Source: Azophilus sp965116165 (GTDB taxonomy: Bacteria > Pseudomonadota > Gammaproteobacteria > Pseudomonadales > Azotimanducaceae). Taken from it: 64,000 bases of DNA. Within the stretch, counting starts at the first letter, position 1. Each line of letters begins with the position of its first letter. Of the stretch, positions 33,090-42,356 are shown in pieces. Both the position numbers and the translations under genes were made by a program. Where the stretch lies: contig OZ220484.1 in assembly GCA_965116165.1 (NCBI GenBank), positions 248,001-312,000 on the forward strand. The letters are read 5' to 3'. Below the pieces are notes generated by a model. It was not told the DNA's origin, searched no databases, and saw only the letters and a list, made by a program, of their open reading frames with translations.

Positions 33090-33867
33090 CGTTGCCGCCC
33101 CGCAATGCGGCCACTTTCGGTCTCGGCGACCTCTGGCCGGATGCCGCTGTCCCATAAGGCACCGATAGCGAAAAGCACTCGAGGTCGAAACGGCTGTTGC
33201 GCTGGCGCAGCACCCAACCGCAATGCGCCCAGTCGCCGAGTACGTAACGGGTAAGGGTACCGTTTCGATGCACCCCGGGGCGATGCGTATGGCCATGAAC
33301 CATCGTCGTTGATCCGTGGCTGGCCGCCAGGCCGAGCGCGGCCTGCGGTGTTACGTCCGTGATGCTCTCCATGGTATTCGCTCTATTGGCGATGCTGCCG
33401 GTGCGCATTTCGGCACCGATACGCCGCCGCTCGCTGAGCGGTTTGGCCAGTATCGCCTCACGCCAAGCGGGTGCCCGCACCCAGGCGCGAAAATTGCTGT
33501 AGGCGGTGTCCGCCGTGCAGAGCGCATCCCCGTGGGTAAGCAATAGACCGTCTTGGGTGAGGAATGGGTCGTCGATTGGTACGATGTTGGTTCGCATGGC
33601 GAAACCCACCCCGCACAGAAAGTCCCGGTTGCCGACCATGGCCAGAATCCGGGTTCGTTCCGCCGCTTCCCGCAGCGTCGCGCAAGCCTGGTTTGCCAAT
33701 TCGGAATCGTCGTCGTCACCAATCCAAACCTCGAACAGGTCGCCCAAAATAACAATCTCATCCGCCCATTCCGCTTCGCTTTGCAAGCATTCCCGGAAGC
33801 GGGCGAAGCGGGCATCCCGCACAGAATCCAAGTGCAGGTCGGACAGAAAGATACGGCGTCTAAGCAC
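33070..33867 (-). CDS. lpxH: UDP-2,3-diacylglucosamine diphosphatase
   Basis: LpxH hydrolyses UDP-diacylglucosamine to lipid X in lipid A synthesis, on the inner face of the membrane. Metallophosphatase motifs are FLSDLHLDS, ILGDLFEVWIGDDD, VGNRDFL, LTHGDALC and MVHGHTHRPG. The start is GTG 33867; 265 aa, about 20 longer than usual because of a C-terminal tail that overlaps the DUF1289 gene. Confidence 0.93.
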   Translation of the reverse strand: MLRRRIFLSDLHLDSVRDARFARFRECLQSEAEWADEIVILGDLFEVWIGDDDDSELANQACATLREAAERTRILAMVGNRDFLCGVGFAMRTNIVPIDDPFLTQDGLLLTHGDALCTADTAYSNFRAWVRAPAWREAILAKPLSERRRIGAEMRTGSIANRANTMESITDVTPQAALGLAASHGSTTMVHGHTHRPGVHRNGTLTRYVLGDWAHCGWVLRQRNSRFDLECFSLSVPYGTAASGQRSPRPKVAALRGGNAIRRES

Positions 33868-33961
33868 GGTGGGCTCGATTCGGATAATGGATAATCATGC
33901 CTCTAAGCCAGCCTCAGCCCGATTGGCGAACCCACGAATATGGACAATTATATAGTATTCC

Positions 33962-34810
33962 TCAATCATAACCTGATGAAATTAAAGTATTTTGAAGGAG
34001 TGCCAAGCGTGTCATTGGCCCCACGCCGCCCGGTACCGGCGTGATCCAGGCGGCCCGCTCCCGGGCTTCTTCAAAGGCGACGTCACCGAGCAGCCCGCCG
34101 TCGGCATCCCGGGTGAATCCGACATCGATGACGATGGCGCCGGGCTTGATCCAATCGCCCCGCACCAAACCGGGCGCCCCCGCGGCGGCAATGAGGATAT
34201 CGGCGATGCGCGCCTTGGCCGCCGTGTCGATGGTGAATTTGTGGGCGACCGTTACGGTACAGCCGACCCGCAACAATTCCAGAGCCATTGGTCGACCGAG
34301 GTGATTGGATGCGCCGATCACGGTGGCTTCCGCTCCCTTGTATTCGATACCCGTTCTATCGAGCAACTGCATGATGCCCCTGGGTGTGCAGGAGCGCAGG
34401 GCCGGGCGGCGCAGGGCAAGGCGGCCGATGTTGTAGGGATGAAAGCCATCGATGTCCTTCAGCGGGTCAATACGGTCGATGATGCGATCCGCATCGATGT
34501 GGGGGGGGAGTGGCAGTTGCACGAGAATGCCGTCGATGCTGGCATCCTCGTTGAGGGTCGTCACCCGATTTTCCAAGTCCGCCTGGGTGACGTTGGCCGA
34601 TACGTGCTGCACAACGGAATGAAAGCCAACCTGTTCACAATCGCGGCGTTTGGCATTGACATACACCACCGATGCCGGGTCGTTGCCGACCAGCACCACC
34701 GCCAATCCCGGCGGGCGCCGACCCGCCGCCACACCCGTGTTGACGGCTTTGCGCATTGCCTCTCGCAGTTCGCGCGCGAGCCGCGCACCGTCAAGTATCC
34801 TTGCTGCCAT
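33962..34810 (-). CDS. folD: Methylenetetrahydrofolate dehydrogenase/cyclohydrolase
   Basis: FolD interconverts one-carbon tetrahydrofolate forms. Visible motifs are VYVNAKRRDCEQVGFHS (catalytic Lys and nearby), DGILVQLPLPPHID, KDIDGFHPYNIGRL, TPRGIMQLL and VIGASNHLGRPMALELL (NADP site), ending in TPVPGGVGPMTRLALLQNT. The usual GRSxxVG motif reads GASNHLGRP. It is 282 aa. Confidence 0.95.
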   Translation of the reverse strand: MAARILDGARLARELREAMRKAVNTGVAAGRRPPGLAVVLVGNDPASVVYVNAKRRDCEQVGFHSVVQHVSANVTQADLENRVTTLNEDASIDGILVQLPLPPHIDADRIIDRIDPLKDIDGFHPYNIGRLALRRPALRSCTPRGIMQLLDRTGIEYKGAEATVIGASNHLGRPMALELLRVGCTVTVAHKFTIDTAAKARIADILIAAAGAPGLVRGDWIKPGAIVIDVGFTRDADGGLLGDVAFEEARERAAWITPVPGGVGPMTRLALLQNTLISSGYD

Positions 34811-34855
34811 GAGCCACCCGAAAAACCGCTATTTTAGCCTGCCGGCCCGTTCAAT

Positions 34856-35039
34856 CTAGGCCGACCTATTCATGAATAAACTACTGCGGCCGTCGATAGC
34901 AGCGAAATCACTGGGCGTACTCCCGCCGCGTGCTCAATGTGCCGTCAAGCACACCCGTGCGCACTCCTGCTCCGCGCACCCAGTGCTTTCACTACTCTTG
35001 CCGGCCTCGTCACGCTCATTCACGAATAGGCCGGCCTAG
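34856..35039 (+). repeat. Family 2 repeat, full copy (184 bp)
   Basis: The best complete copy. The left end is CTAGGCCGACCTATTCATGA; the right end read inversely is CTAGGCCGGCCTATTCGTGA (18 of 20 match). Inside are a GTGCCGTCAAGCAC block and GC-rich sequence with no coding potential. Its final CTAG (35036-35039) is also the first CTAG of the next family 1 copy. Confidence 0.85.
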
Positions 35040-35140
35040 GGAAACTCTGATCAATTGGATAGAGCAGCATTGATATACTCGTAAGCTATTGATTTTATTA
35101 AATCGGATGCCGCTGCTACAGGATTAATCAGAGGTTCCCC
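35036..35140 (+). repeat. Family 1 repeat, full copy abutting family 2
   Basis: The element starts CTAGGGAAACTCTGATCAAT and ends AATCAGAGGTTCCCC. The core CGTAAGCTATTGATTTTATT is intact. It shares CTAG with the preceding family 2 element. 35141-35355 shows no convincing gene. Confidence 0.85.
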
Positions 35141-35355
35141 AAAAATTTCCGCCAAAGAACGTCCGTTCAATCCCTATAGTTACAGCATTTGCTCTGTCGC
35201 ACCCATTGTTGCCAATGGTGTGCCGTCGGGCGATGATGGCATCGGTGCCGAGGCGGCGTATCGGTTTCGCTTTCCGGATTTCGCCGAGCCAAGGTTTGCG
35301 CATTGCTCGGTTTACACAGATGTTGAACTGCGACACCATGGATGCCGCGCTCAAT

Positions 35356-35384
35356 TTGACCGTGCGGCGGGTCGCCAGTATCAT
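35356..35384 (+). promoter_or_regulatory. Sigma-70 promoter for the tRNA genes
   Basis: TTGACC (35356-35361) and TATCAT (35379-35384) are separated by exactly 17 bp. A GC-rich stretch (CCGCGCCCCG) follows, as expected of stringently controlled stable-RNA promoters. The first tRNA begins 31 bp after the -10. Confidence 0.6.
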
Positions 35385-35415
35385 CCGCGCCCCGTCGGCA
35401 GGGTGGCGATTTTAG

Positions 35416-35492
<77 letters not shown>

Positions 35493-35536
35493 GGTTGGAC
35501 GGCTCGGGCAGGGGGTTTGTTGATTACCCGCCAATG

Positions 35537-35612
35537 CGCCCGTAGCTCAACAGGATAGAGCATCTGCCTTCTAAGCAGAGGGTTGAAGGTTCGAGTCCTT
35601 CCGGGCGTACCA
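35537..35612 (+). tRNA. tRNA-Arg (anticodon TCT)
   Basis: The acceptor stem GCGCCCG pairs with CGGGCGT (one G-T). The anticodon loop is CTTCTAA with TCT, the T-arm is AAGGTTCGAGTCCTT, and CCA is encoded. It lies 44 bp after tRNA-Pro. Confidence 0.95.
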
Positions 35613-35684
35613 GCGGCCGCGGGGGGCGACGGGCAGGTTCGGAATGTCGCGTTTCGGGTCGGGTCTTGTCGCCGGTTGTATAAT

Positions 35685-35761
35685 GGTGGACGTAGCTCAG
35701 CCGGTAGAGCTCCGGGTTGTGGTCCCGGTGGTCGTGGGTTCGAACCCCATCGTCCACCCCA
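35685..35761 (+). tRNA. tRNA-His (anticodon GTG)
   Basis: The acceptor stem GTGGACG pairs with CGTCCAC, and the extra G at -1 (35685) faces the C discriminator, the hallmark of tRNA-His. The anticodon is GTG in TTGTGGT, the T-arm is GTGGGTTCGAACCCCAT, and CCA is encoded. Confidence 0.95.
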
Positions 35762-35794
35762 ATATGTTGAAATGTTGAGATTGCCTTGCCAACC

Positions 35795-37123
35795 ATGCGG
35801 GTATCGGTCGAAAAAACCTCTGAGTTGGAACGGCGCCTAACCATCGTCGTTCCCGGCGACGAGTTTGAAAGCGAGGTTGACTCTAATCTCGTGGCAACCC
35901 GCAGGCAGGTGAGCATACCCGGCTTCCGGCCGGGAAAAGTCCCGTTGAAAGAGGTGCGTCGGCGTCTTGGCGCCATTGCCCGCGCCGAGACTGCGAAAGA
36001 TGTAATGCGCGAGCGTTTCTCGGAGGCGGTCGCTCGGGAAGAACTCACGCCGGTCGGTACCCCGGCTCTCGAAATCCAAGCCTTCGATCCCGGCGCCGAC
36101 TTCGAATTCACCGCCACCTTCGAAGTGTTTCCGCCGGTGGAGCTTGCCGATTTCTCCACCTTCGAGATCGTCAAGCCCACCTGTGAAATCACCGAGGCGG
36201 ACATCGACGATATGGTGCAGCGCCTGCGCGAGCAGCATCGGCAATGGGACGCAGTGGAGCGCGGGGCCGAGGAGGGCGACCGAATCACCCTCGATTGCGA
36301 AGCCACATTGGACGGTGAGCCCGTGGAGGCCGCGGCGCGCAAGAATGTCTATTTCAGAATCGGCTCCGGGCAGATGATCGAGGCTTTCGACCAAGCGGTG
36401 CGTGGATTGGCCGCGGGTGCGCAAAAGACATTCTCCGCCACCTTCCCCGAGAACTACCCAAATAGCGAACTGGCTGGTAAAACTCCGCAATTCTCGGTGA
36501 GCATCATTTCGGTGGAGGCCCCTTGGCTGCCGGAGCTCGACGAGGAGTTCTTTCGTGAATTCGATGTTGAGGAGGGCGGCATTCAGGCTTTCCGGGAAGG
36601 GGTTCTCGGCAACATGCGGCGGGAACTCGACATCAAGATCCGCGCCCGGTTGCGGCGGCGCGTCATGGACCAATTGGTGGAGAGCCACAGGATAACCTTG
36701 CCGCAGACCCTGGTCGACCAAGAGATCAATGTGGCAAAAGATCGACTCCAGCAGCTTGTGCAGCGAGGCCGCGCACCGCTCTCCCTACCCGACGACCTGT
36801 TCCGGGAGCAGGCCGAACAACGTGTTGCCCTAGGCCTGATCAGCCGGGAAATCATCCGCGTCCACGGGTTGACGCCGGATTCAAAACGCATCCGCAGGCG
36901 GATCGAGGAACTCGCCGAACCCTATGCCGACAGTGATGCGGTGATTGACTGGTATTATCAAAGCGAAGAAGAGCTCACCGACATAGAGGTAGACGTTCTC
37001 AAGGATCAGGTGGTCGATATGGTACTCGACCAGGCCGAGGTCAGATTGCGGGAATGCGCCTATGCGGACATCATGGCGGACGAATCACCCGAACAAACTA
37101 GGGAGGCTGAGCGAAATGAATGA
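35795..37123 (+). CDS. tig: Trigger factor, ribosome-associated chaperone and peptidyl-prolyl isomerase
   Basis: The N-terminal ribosome-binding domain has VPGDEFESEVDSNLVATRRQVSIPGFRPGKVPLKEVRRRLG, the exit-tunnel signature. The FKBP-type PPIase domain follows (EEGDRITLDCEATLDGEPVEAA ... MIEAFDQAVRGLAAGAQKTF), then the helical C-domain. The start is ATG 35795; 442 aa. It is followed by clpP and clpX in the standard order. The last 8 bp overlap the clpP start. Confidence 0.95.
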   Translation: MRVSVEKTSELERRLTIVVPGDEFESEVDSNLVATRRQVSIPGFRPGKVPLKEVRRRLGAIARAETAKDVMRERFSEAVAREELTPVGTPALEIQAFDPGADFEFTATFEVFPPVELADFSTFEIVKPTCEITEADIDDMVQRLREQHRQWDAVERGAEEGDRITLDCEATLDGEPVEAAARKNVYFRIGSGQMIEAFDQAVRGLAAGAQKTFSATFPENYPNSELAGKTPQFSVSIISVEAPWLPELDEEFFREFDVEEGGIQAFREGVLGNMRRELDIKIRARLRRRVMDQLVESHRITLPQTLVDQEINVAKDRLQQLVQRGRAPLSLPDDLFREQAEQRVALGLISREIIRVHGLTPDSKRIRRRIEELAEPYADSDAVIDWYYQSEEELTDIEVDVLKDQVVDMVLDQAEVRLRECAYADIMADESPEQTREAERNE

Positions 37124-37745
37124 AACGAGCGCATTGGGCCTGGTGCCCATGGTGGTCGAACAATCCTCCCGCGGGGAGCGCGCCTACGACATCTATTCGC
37201 GGCTCTTGAAGGACCGGATCGTTTTCGTGGTTGGACCGGTGGAAGATCAGGTGGCGAATCTCGTCATCGCCCAAATTCTCTACCTTGAGTCCGAAAATCC
37301 GGATAAGGACATTCATATGTACATCAACTCACCCGGCGGTGCCGTCACCTCCGGAATGGCAATCTACGACACCATGCAATTCGTGCGTTGCAACGTCAGC
37401 ACCCTTTGTATCGGCCAGGCTGCCAGCATGGGCGCCTTTCTGCTCGCCGCGGGTGAACCCGGAAAACGTTTCGCGCTGCCCAATTCGCGCATGATGATCC
37501 ACCAGCCCGCCATGGGCGGTGCGCGGGGGGTCGCCGCCGACATTGAGATACAGGCGAAGGAAATCCTGCACATGAGGGAACGATTGAACGAGCTGCTCGC
37601 CCAACATACGGGCCAGACGGCGGAACGCATCAAGGCCGATTCCGACCGCGACTATTGGATGAGTCCCGACGAGGCGCGCCAATATGGGCTGGTCGATACC
37701 GTTAATCAGCCGCGCAAGGCGCTCAGGGCGGTTGTCGGGCAGTAG
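37116..37745 (+). CDS. clpP: ATP-dependent Clp protease proteolytic subunit
   Basis: ClpP is the serine peptidase core partnering ClpX or ClpA. The catalytic Ser is in CIGQAASMGAFLLAAG and the His in RMMIHQPAMGG; the Asp lies in DSDRDYWMSP. The start is ATG 37116 after GGGAGG; 209 aa. It overlaps tig by 8 bp. Confidence 0.96.
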   Translation: MNETSALGLVPMVVEQSSRGERAYDIYSRLLKDRIVFVVGPVEDQVANLVIAQILYLESENPDKDIHMYINSPGGAVTSGMAIYDTMQFVRCNVSTLCIGQAASMGAFLLAAGEPGKRFALPNSRMMIHQPAMGGARGVAADIEIQAKEILHMRERLNELLAQHTGQTAERIKADSDRDYWMSPDEARQYGLVDTVNQPRKALRAVVGQ

Positions 37746-37825
37746 TGGACCCCATGTTGGGATGGGCTTGAAATTAACCCGGATTAACAGCAAGGTACGG
37801 GCGTTGAACAGCGGTCGAGGTAGGC

Positions 37826-39106
37826 ATGGCGGACAACGGCGGTAGGCGGGGCGACACCACCAAGCTTCTGTATTGCTCTTTCTGCGGTAAGAGTCAGCAT
37901 GAAGTGCGTAAACTCATTGCGGGTCCGTCCGTATTCATCTGCGATGAATGCGTGGAGCTCTGCAACGACATCATTCGCGAGGAGGTTGCGGATAGCGCAC
38001 AGAATGGCGACGGTGAAAAGCTACCCGTTCCCGCTGAAATCAACGGCATTCTCGACGAATACGTCATCGGCCAGGATCAAGCCAAAAAGGTGCTATCGGT
38101 CGCGGTCTACAACCACTACAAGCGGCTGAACTATTCCGGCAAAAAGAACGATGTCGAGCTTTCAAAGTCGAATATCCTTCTTATTGGCCCCACCGGCTGC
38201 GGCAAGACGCTGCTCGCCGAAACCCTCGCCAGGCTGCTCGACGTACCCTTCACCATAGCCGATGCCACCACGCTCACCGAAGCGGGTTATGTCGGCGAAG
38301 ATGTCGAGAACATCATTCAGAAACTGCTCCAAAAGTGTGATTACGATGTGGAGCGGGCCCAGGTGGGCATTGTTTACATCGACGAAATCGACAAGATTTC
38401 GCGCAAGTCCGACAACCCCTCCATCACCCGCGATGTGTCGGGCGAGGGGGTACAGCAGGCCCTCTTGAAATTGATTGAGGGCACACTGGCGTCCGTGCCG
38501 CCCCAGGGCGGGCGCAAACACCCGCAACAAGAATTCCTGCAGGTTGATACCTCGAACATCCTGTTTATCTGCGGCGGTGCCTTTGCGGGCCTCGACAAGG
38601 TGATTCTCGAACGTTCCGACAAGTTCGGCATCGGCTTTGGCGCGGAGGTGCGGGGCAGCGAATCGCGCAAGAAAATTGGCGAGACGCTGCGCCTCGTCGA
38701 GCCGGAGGATCTCATCCGCTATGGACTAATTCCCGAGTTCGTCGGGCGGCTGCCCGTGGTCGCCACCCTCGATGAACTCGACATCGATGCGCTGATGCGT
38801 ATTCTGACCGAGCCTAGAAATTCCCTCACCAAGCAATACGCCAAGCTATTCGAAATGGAGGGCGTCGAGGTTGATTTTAGGGAAGACGCCCTGAAAGCCG
38901 TTGCGCAAAAGGCGATGGAGCGCAAGACGGGCGCGCGGGGTTTGCGCTCCATACTCGAGACGGTGCTGCTTGACACCATGTACGACCTACCGTCTTCCGA
39001 CACGGTTGCCAAGGTGGTCATCGATGCCAGTGTCATCGCCGGCGAGAGCAAACCGATGCTGATGTACGAAAATCGGGAAAAGGCTCGCGCGGCACCCGAT
39101 GACTAG
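37826..39106 (+). CDS. clpX: Clp protease ATP-binding subunit ClpX
   Basis: ClpX is an AAA+ unfoldase. The N-terminal C4 zinc finger is CSFCGKSQHEVRKLIAGPSVFICDECVELC. Walker A is IGPTGCGKTLLAETLA and Walker B is VYIDEIDKI; the sensor/pore region includes GYVGEDV and RGSESRKK. It is 426 aa. Its TAG stop lies in CTAG, the first bases of a family 3 repeat. The expected downstream gene lon is absent. Confidence 0.96.
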   Translation: MADNGGRRGDTTKLLYCSFCGKSQHEVRKLIAGPSVFICDECVELCNDIIREEVADSAQNGDGEKLPVPAEINGILDEYVIGQDQAKKVLSVAVYNHYKRLNYSGKKNDVELSKSNILLIGPTGCGKTLLAETLARLLDVPFTIADATTLTEAGYVGEDVENIIQKLLQKCDYDVERAQVGIVYIDEIDKISRKSDNPSITRDVSGEGVQQALLKLIEGTLASVPPQGGRKHPQQEFLQVDTSNILFICGGAFAGLDKVILERSDKFGIGFGAEVRGSESRKKIGETLRLVEPEDLIRYGLIPEFVGRLPVVATLDELDIDALMRILTEPRNSLTKQYAKLFEMEGVEVDFREDALKAVAQKAMERKTGARGLRSILETVLLDTMYDLPSSDTVAKVVIDASVIAGESKPMLMYENREKARAAPDD

Positions 39107-39170
39107 TGTTCCATCCAACTGATAATGCCGCATCGGCGCGCCCGCGCCTTGCCCGGAACGCTCCCGTCGC
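39103..39170 (+). repeat. Family 3 repeat end at the clpX stop
   Basis: CTAGTGTTCCATCCAACTGATAATGCCG matches the start of the element at the ilvH stop (5737). The following CGCGCCTTGCCCGGAACGCTC matches 10966-10986. It fills part of the 203-bp clpX-hupB spacer, where lon would be expected. Confidence 0.6.
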
Positions 39171-39309
39171 CACTGGTGGGTGTTCGGCCAAAAGTTCCCG
39201 CACATGGGCCTTGCGGTGTAAATGCCTTGTTGGTATAAAGCGGCGGTCCACCGTTGTCACGTAACGGAATAACTTTGAACCGGCGGCGTCGCCAGAGAGG
39301 GGAAAGCTC

Positions 39310-39582
39310 TTGAACAAATCTGAACTTGTGGATCACATCGCGGAAGCATCCGATATTTCAAAGGCAAGCGCGGCCCGGGCACTGGACTCGGTGCTTGAGG
39401 CCATCACCGACTCACTGAAACAATCCGACCCGGTGGTGCTTGTGGGATTTGGCACCTTCTCGGTGAGAGACCGCGCCGCGCGTCTTGGTCGCAATCCACA
39501 GACGGGGGAAACCATAAATGTCGCCGCGGCGCGGATTCCTGTGTTCAAGCCGGGCAAGGGCCTGAAAGACGCGTTGAACTAA
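39310..39582 (+). CDS. hupB: DNA-binding protein HU
   Basis: A 90-residue histone-like protein: NKSELVDHIAEASDISKASAARALDSVLEAITDSLKQSDPVVLVGFGTFSVRDRAARLGRNPQTGETINVAAARIPVFKPGKGLKDALN, written here only as the recognised HU core, with the DNA-binding arm around GRNPQTGE. The start is TTG 39310 with GAGAGGGG upstream. Its position after clpX and before ppiD is standard except that lon is missing. Confidence 0.95.
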   Translation: MNKSELVDHIAEASDISKASAARALDSVLEAITDSLKQSDPVVLVGFGTFSVRDRAARLGRNPQTGETINVAAARIPVFKPGKGLKDALN

Positions 39583-39624
39583 CGGGATACCGTCCCCAAT
39601 GGCGGGGGATTTGTTCTATCGTCT

Positions 39625-39650
39625 AAAGGCGCGGTTTCTGCGCCTTTTTT
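39625..39650 (+). terminator. Rho-independent terminator after hupB
   Basis: AAAGGCGC and GCGCCTTT form a GC-rich stem with loop GGTTTCT, followed by TTTTTT. It is 43 bp after the hupB stop and just upstream of ppiD, so it partly separates the two genes. Confidence 0.85.
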
Positions 39651-39668
39651 CATTCCAAGGTTCACGGC

Positions 39669-41570
39669 ATGTTGCAAAGGCTTAGAGACCGCACCCAGAG
39701 CCTGGGTTTCAAAATTGTCATTGGGGTGCTCGTTTTCGCCCTTGCGTTCTTTGGGTTCGGTGCCTTCAATGTCTTCGCCCCGGGCGACCCGGAAGTCGCC
39801 AGCGTCAACGGCACGGAAATCACCCGCGGCATGGTCGAGGTGGAAGCAGAACGCCGGCGGCGGCTCATTCTGCTGCAACTCGGTGATCAGGCGGACCCAG
39901 ACACGATGGATCCCCTGGTTTTGCAGCAGTCCGCCTTGGAGCAATTGATCGAACGCGCCCTCATCAATGACACCGTCGACGATTTGGGGCTCAAGGCGAC
40001 AAAAAACCTCATCGATGAAACGGTGACCTCGGATCCCAACTTTCAGGTGGACGAACAGTTCAACGAGAATCTCTATCGGCGCGGCGTCTCCGCGCTCGGT
40101 TATTCCGCAGCGGAGTACCTACAGGAAATCGGAGCGCGGTTGCGCATCAATCAATTGCGCGACGCCGTGGTGGATACCGCGGTACTGCCGCTTTGGGAAA
40201 CGCGCCTGCTGAATGGACTGATGAACCAGCAACGCGACATCGCCTATCTGCCTTTTACCGTGGAACAATTTAGCGAGGGCATCACAATAGCCGAGGAGGA
40301 GGTGGAGACCCACTACCAGGAGCATCAGGCAGCCTTCATGACCGAAGAGGCGGTGGACATCGCCTATCTGGAAATGACCTGGCAGATGCTTTTGGACGAT
40401 CCGGCCATCGAAATCGATGCGGCCGCTCTGTTGAGTGAATACGAGACCGACAAGGAAAATGCGGGCAGCGACGAACAGCGCAGCAGTTCCCACATACTCC
40501 TGCGAACATCCGAAGAGCGGAATGAAGAGCAAGCGAAAAACCTGTTGAACGATCTGCGGGCGCGCATTGAATCCGGGGGATCGTTCGCGGAACTGGCTCG
40601 CGAATACTCGGAGGATCCGGGTTCGGCAACGAACGGTGGTGAATTGGGTAGCGTCGGCAAGGGGATATTCGACCCGGAATTCGAGCGGGCGCTATGGCAA
40701 CTCGAAGAGAATGGGCAGCTCTCCGAGCCCGTTAAGTCGCAATTCGGCTACCACCTGATCCGGCTTGACGGTATCGAAATCAAACCCTATCCGAGTTTCG
40801 ACGAGCAGCGGGAGGGTATTGAGGAACGGCTTCGGGAAACTGCGGCGCGCGAGCTGTTCAAGGATCGATTGCGGGAATTGGACAATCTTGCGTTCGAGAT
40901 GAACGACTCGCTGAGTGGCATCGCCGAAGCGCTTGACCTGGAGCAACACAATCTTGAAGGCGTCACCCGCGATGCGGGGGAGGGCATCTTTGTGGAAGCC
41001 GAATTGCGGGCTGCCCTTTTTGCGCCGGATGTACTACAGGACGGCAACAATACCCCGGCCGTTGAATACGGCGACGGCCGCGCCCTGGTGGCACGGGTGC
41101 GCACATACCATCCCCCCGTGATCAAGTCCTACGCTGAGGTTCGCGAAGAGATTGAAACGCAGCTTGTCGAACAGGCGGCGCGGGAAACCCTGTCGATCGC
41201 GAGAGACGATGCGCTGCAACGGATTCGGGACGGCGCCAGTGTTACCGATGTGGCCGATGCGCACGGCTTGACTTGGGAAACCTTCGAACTCGTCGGTCGT
41301 GGTGGGGCTGTTCTGCCCGAGGCTGTGCAGGCCGCCGCATTTGCTTTGCCGAGGCCCGGGCGGGACGGCAGAACCGTTGGCGAAGCCAGCCTGGGCGAGG
41401 AGGGGGAGGCACTGGTGACGGTTACCCGGGTGGTTGACGCCGACCTTGCCGCACTTTCCGATGCCGATTTGGAAGCTATTCGGGATTATTTCGTATCCCG
41501 CAGCGGCGGGCTCGACTTTGCCGCGCTGCAGGCGACGTTGGACGCGCGGGCCAGCATTGAGCGGCTCTGA
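39669..41570 (+). CDS. ppiD: Periplasmic folding chaperone PpiD (SurA-N/parvulin)
   Basis: An inner membrane-anchored periplasmic chaperone. It has a single N-terminal helix (FKIVIGVLVFALAFFGFGAFNVF) followed by a SurA_N-like domain (VNGTEITRGMVEVEAERRRRL). The parvulin domain is near residues 270-365 (SHILLRTSEERNEEQAKNLLNDLRARIESGGSFAELAREYSEDPGSATNGGELG). It is 633 aa, normal for PpiD. It sits after hupB as in E. coli. Confidence 0.93.
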   Translation: MLQRLRDRTQSLGFKIVIGVLVFALAFFGFGAFNVFAPGDPEVASVNGTEITRGMVEVEAERRRRLILLQLGDQADPDTMDPLVLQQSALEQLIERALINDTVDDLGLKATKNLIDETVTSDPNFQVDEQFNENLYRRGVSALGYSAAEYLQEIGARLRINQLRDAVVDTAVLPLWETRLLNGLMNQQRDIAYLPFTVEQFSEGITIAEEEVETHYQEHQAAFMTEEAVDIAYLEMTWQMLLDDPAIEIDAAALLSEYETDKENAGSDEQRSSSHILLRTSEERNEEQAKNLLNDLRARIESGGSFAELAREYSEDPGSATNGGELGSVGKGIFDPEFERALWQLEENGQLSEPVKSQFGYHLIRLDGIEIKPYPSFDEQREGIEERLRETAARELFKDRLRELDNLAFEMNDSLSGIAEALDLEQHNLEGVTRDAGEGIFVEAELRAALFAPDVLQDGNNTPAVEYGDGRALVARVRTYHPPVIKSYAEVREEIETQLVEQAARETLSIARDDALQRIRDGASVTDVADAHGLTWETFELVGRGGAVLPEAVQAAAFALPRPGRDGRTVGEASLGEEGEALVTVTRVVDADLAALSDADLEAIRDYFVSRSGGLDFAALQATLDARASIERL

Positions 41571-41603
41571 GAATCGAGCCGCTTAGGGAATCTGTTTACT
41601 GAA

Positions 41604-42356
41604 ATGGATCACCACACATCCGCACCCTGGTCCGACAGCGCTTTCGGGCAGTGGATTCTCTCCGAAGAACAACCTGTGTTGACAGACTTGGTGCGGCGAT
41701 TTCACGGTGACACCCTTGTCTGGTCCGGCGCAACGCCGACAACGACGGATGGCGTCAAACGTTGTATGGTTCGTAACCGTTTTTACCTAGCGGTGGGAGG
41801 GGCGCCGATACCCGCGGACTTGGCGGGCCTCCGGGCCGAGCTGGCCGCACTACCGCTACCAAACGGGATGGTGGACGGATTTGTGCTGCATCACAGCCTT
41901 GAATTGGAGAATGACCCGCGTCGGGCGTTACGCGAAGTGGGCCGGGTTATCGCGCCGGGCGGTCGACTATTGATCTGTGCCTTCAACAGCATGAGTCTTT
42001 GGGGATTGCGGGCGCTGTACGGCCGACTGCACGGTGATATTTTTTCGGCCATGCGCTTCGTCAATCCGCTACGATTGCTTGATTGGTTGACGTTGCTTGG
42101 CTTCAAGGTGGAAGGCCGTACCACCTATCTCGGTTTCGGACTGCCGCTGAATTTGGGCTGGCGGCAGCCGGTACAACTGCGGCGCTGGTTGCACAGCGTA
42201 CAGCCGCCGACCGGAGGTGTTCTGGTTGTTTCCGCGCTAAAGCAGGCCCACAGTGCCGGCTGGGCGGGCCGGCGTGATACGCGGCGCCCACCCAAGGTCG
42301 CACCGGTGGCCTATCCCAAACCAACCGCCTGGAAACCGCTTGAGCGCTGTCGTTGA
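41604..42356 (+). CDS. SAM-dependent methyltransferase, YafS-like
   Basis: A class I methyltransferase-like protein: LVWSG, VDGFVLHHSLELENDPRRALREVGRVIAPGGRLLICAFNSMSLWGLR is the motif II to post-II region of this family. The glycine-rich motif I is weak, so activity is not certain. Its position directly before rnhA and dnaQ matches E. coli yafS. It is 250 aa. It overlaps rnhA by 17 bp. Confidence 0.8.
   Translation: MDHHTSAPWSDSAFGQWILSEEQPVLTDLVRRFHGDTLVWSGATPTTTDGVKRCMVRNRFYLAVGGAPIPADLAGLRAELAALPLPNGMVDGFVLHHSLELENDPRRALREVGRVIAPGGRLLICAFNSMSLWGLRALYGRLHGDIFSAMRFVNPLRLLDWLTLLGFKVEGRTTYLGFGLPLNLGWRQPVQLRRWLHSVQPPTGGVLVVSALKQAHSAGWAGRRDTRRPPKVAPVAYPKPTAWKPLERCR

Noticed and set aside
35124..35384. 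86-codon minus-strand frame before the tRNA cluster
   Set aside because: It overlaps the family 1 repeat and the tRNA promoter and shows no domain, so I treat it as non-coding.
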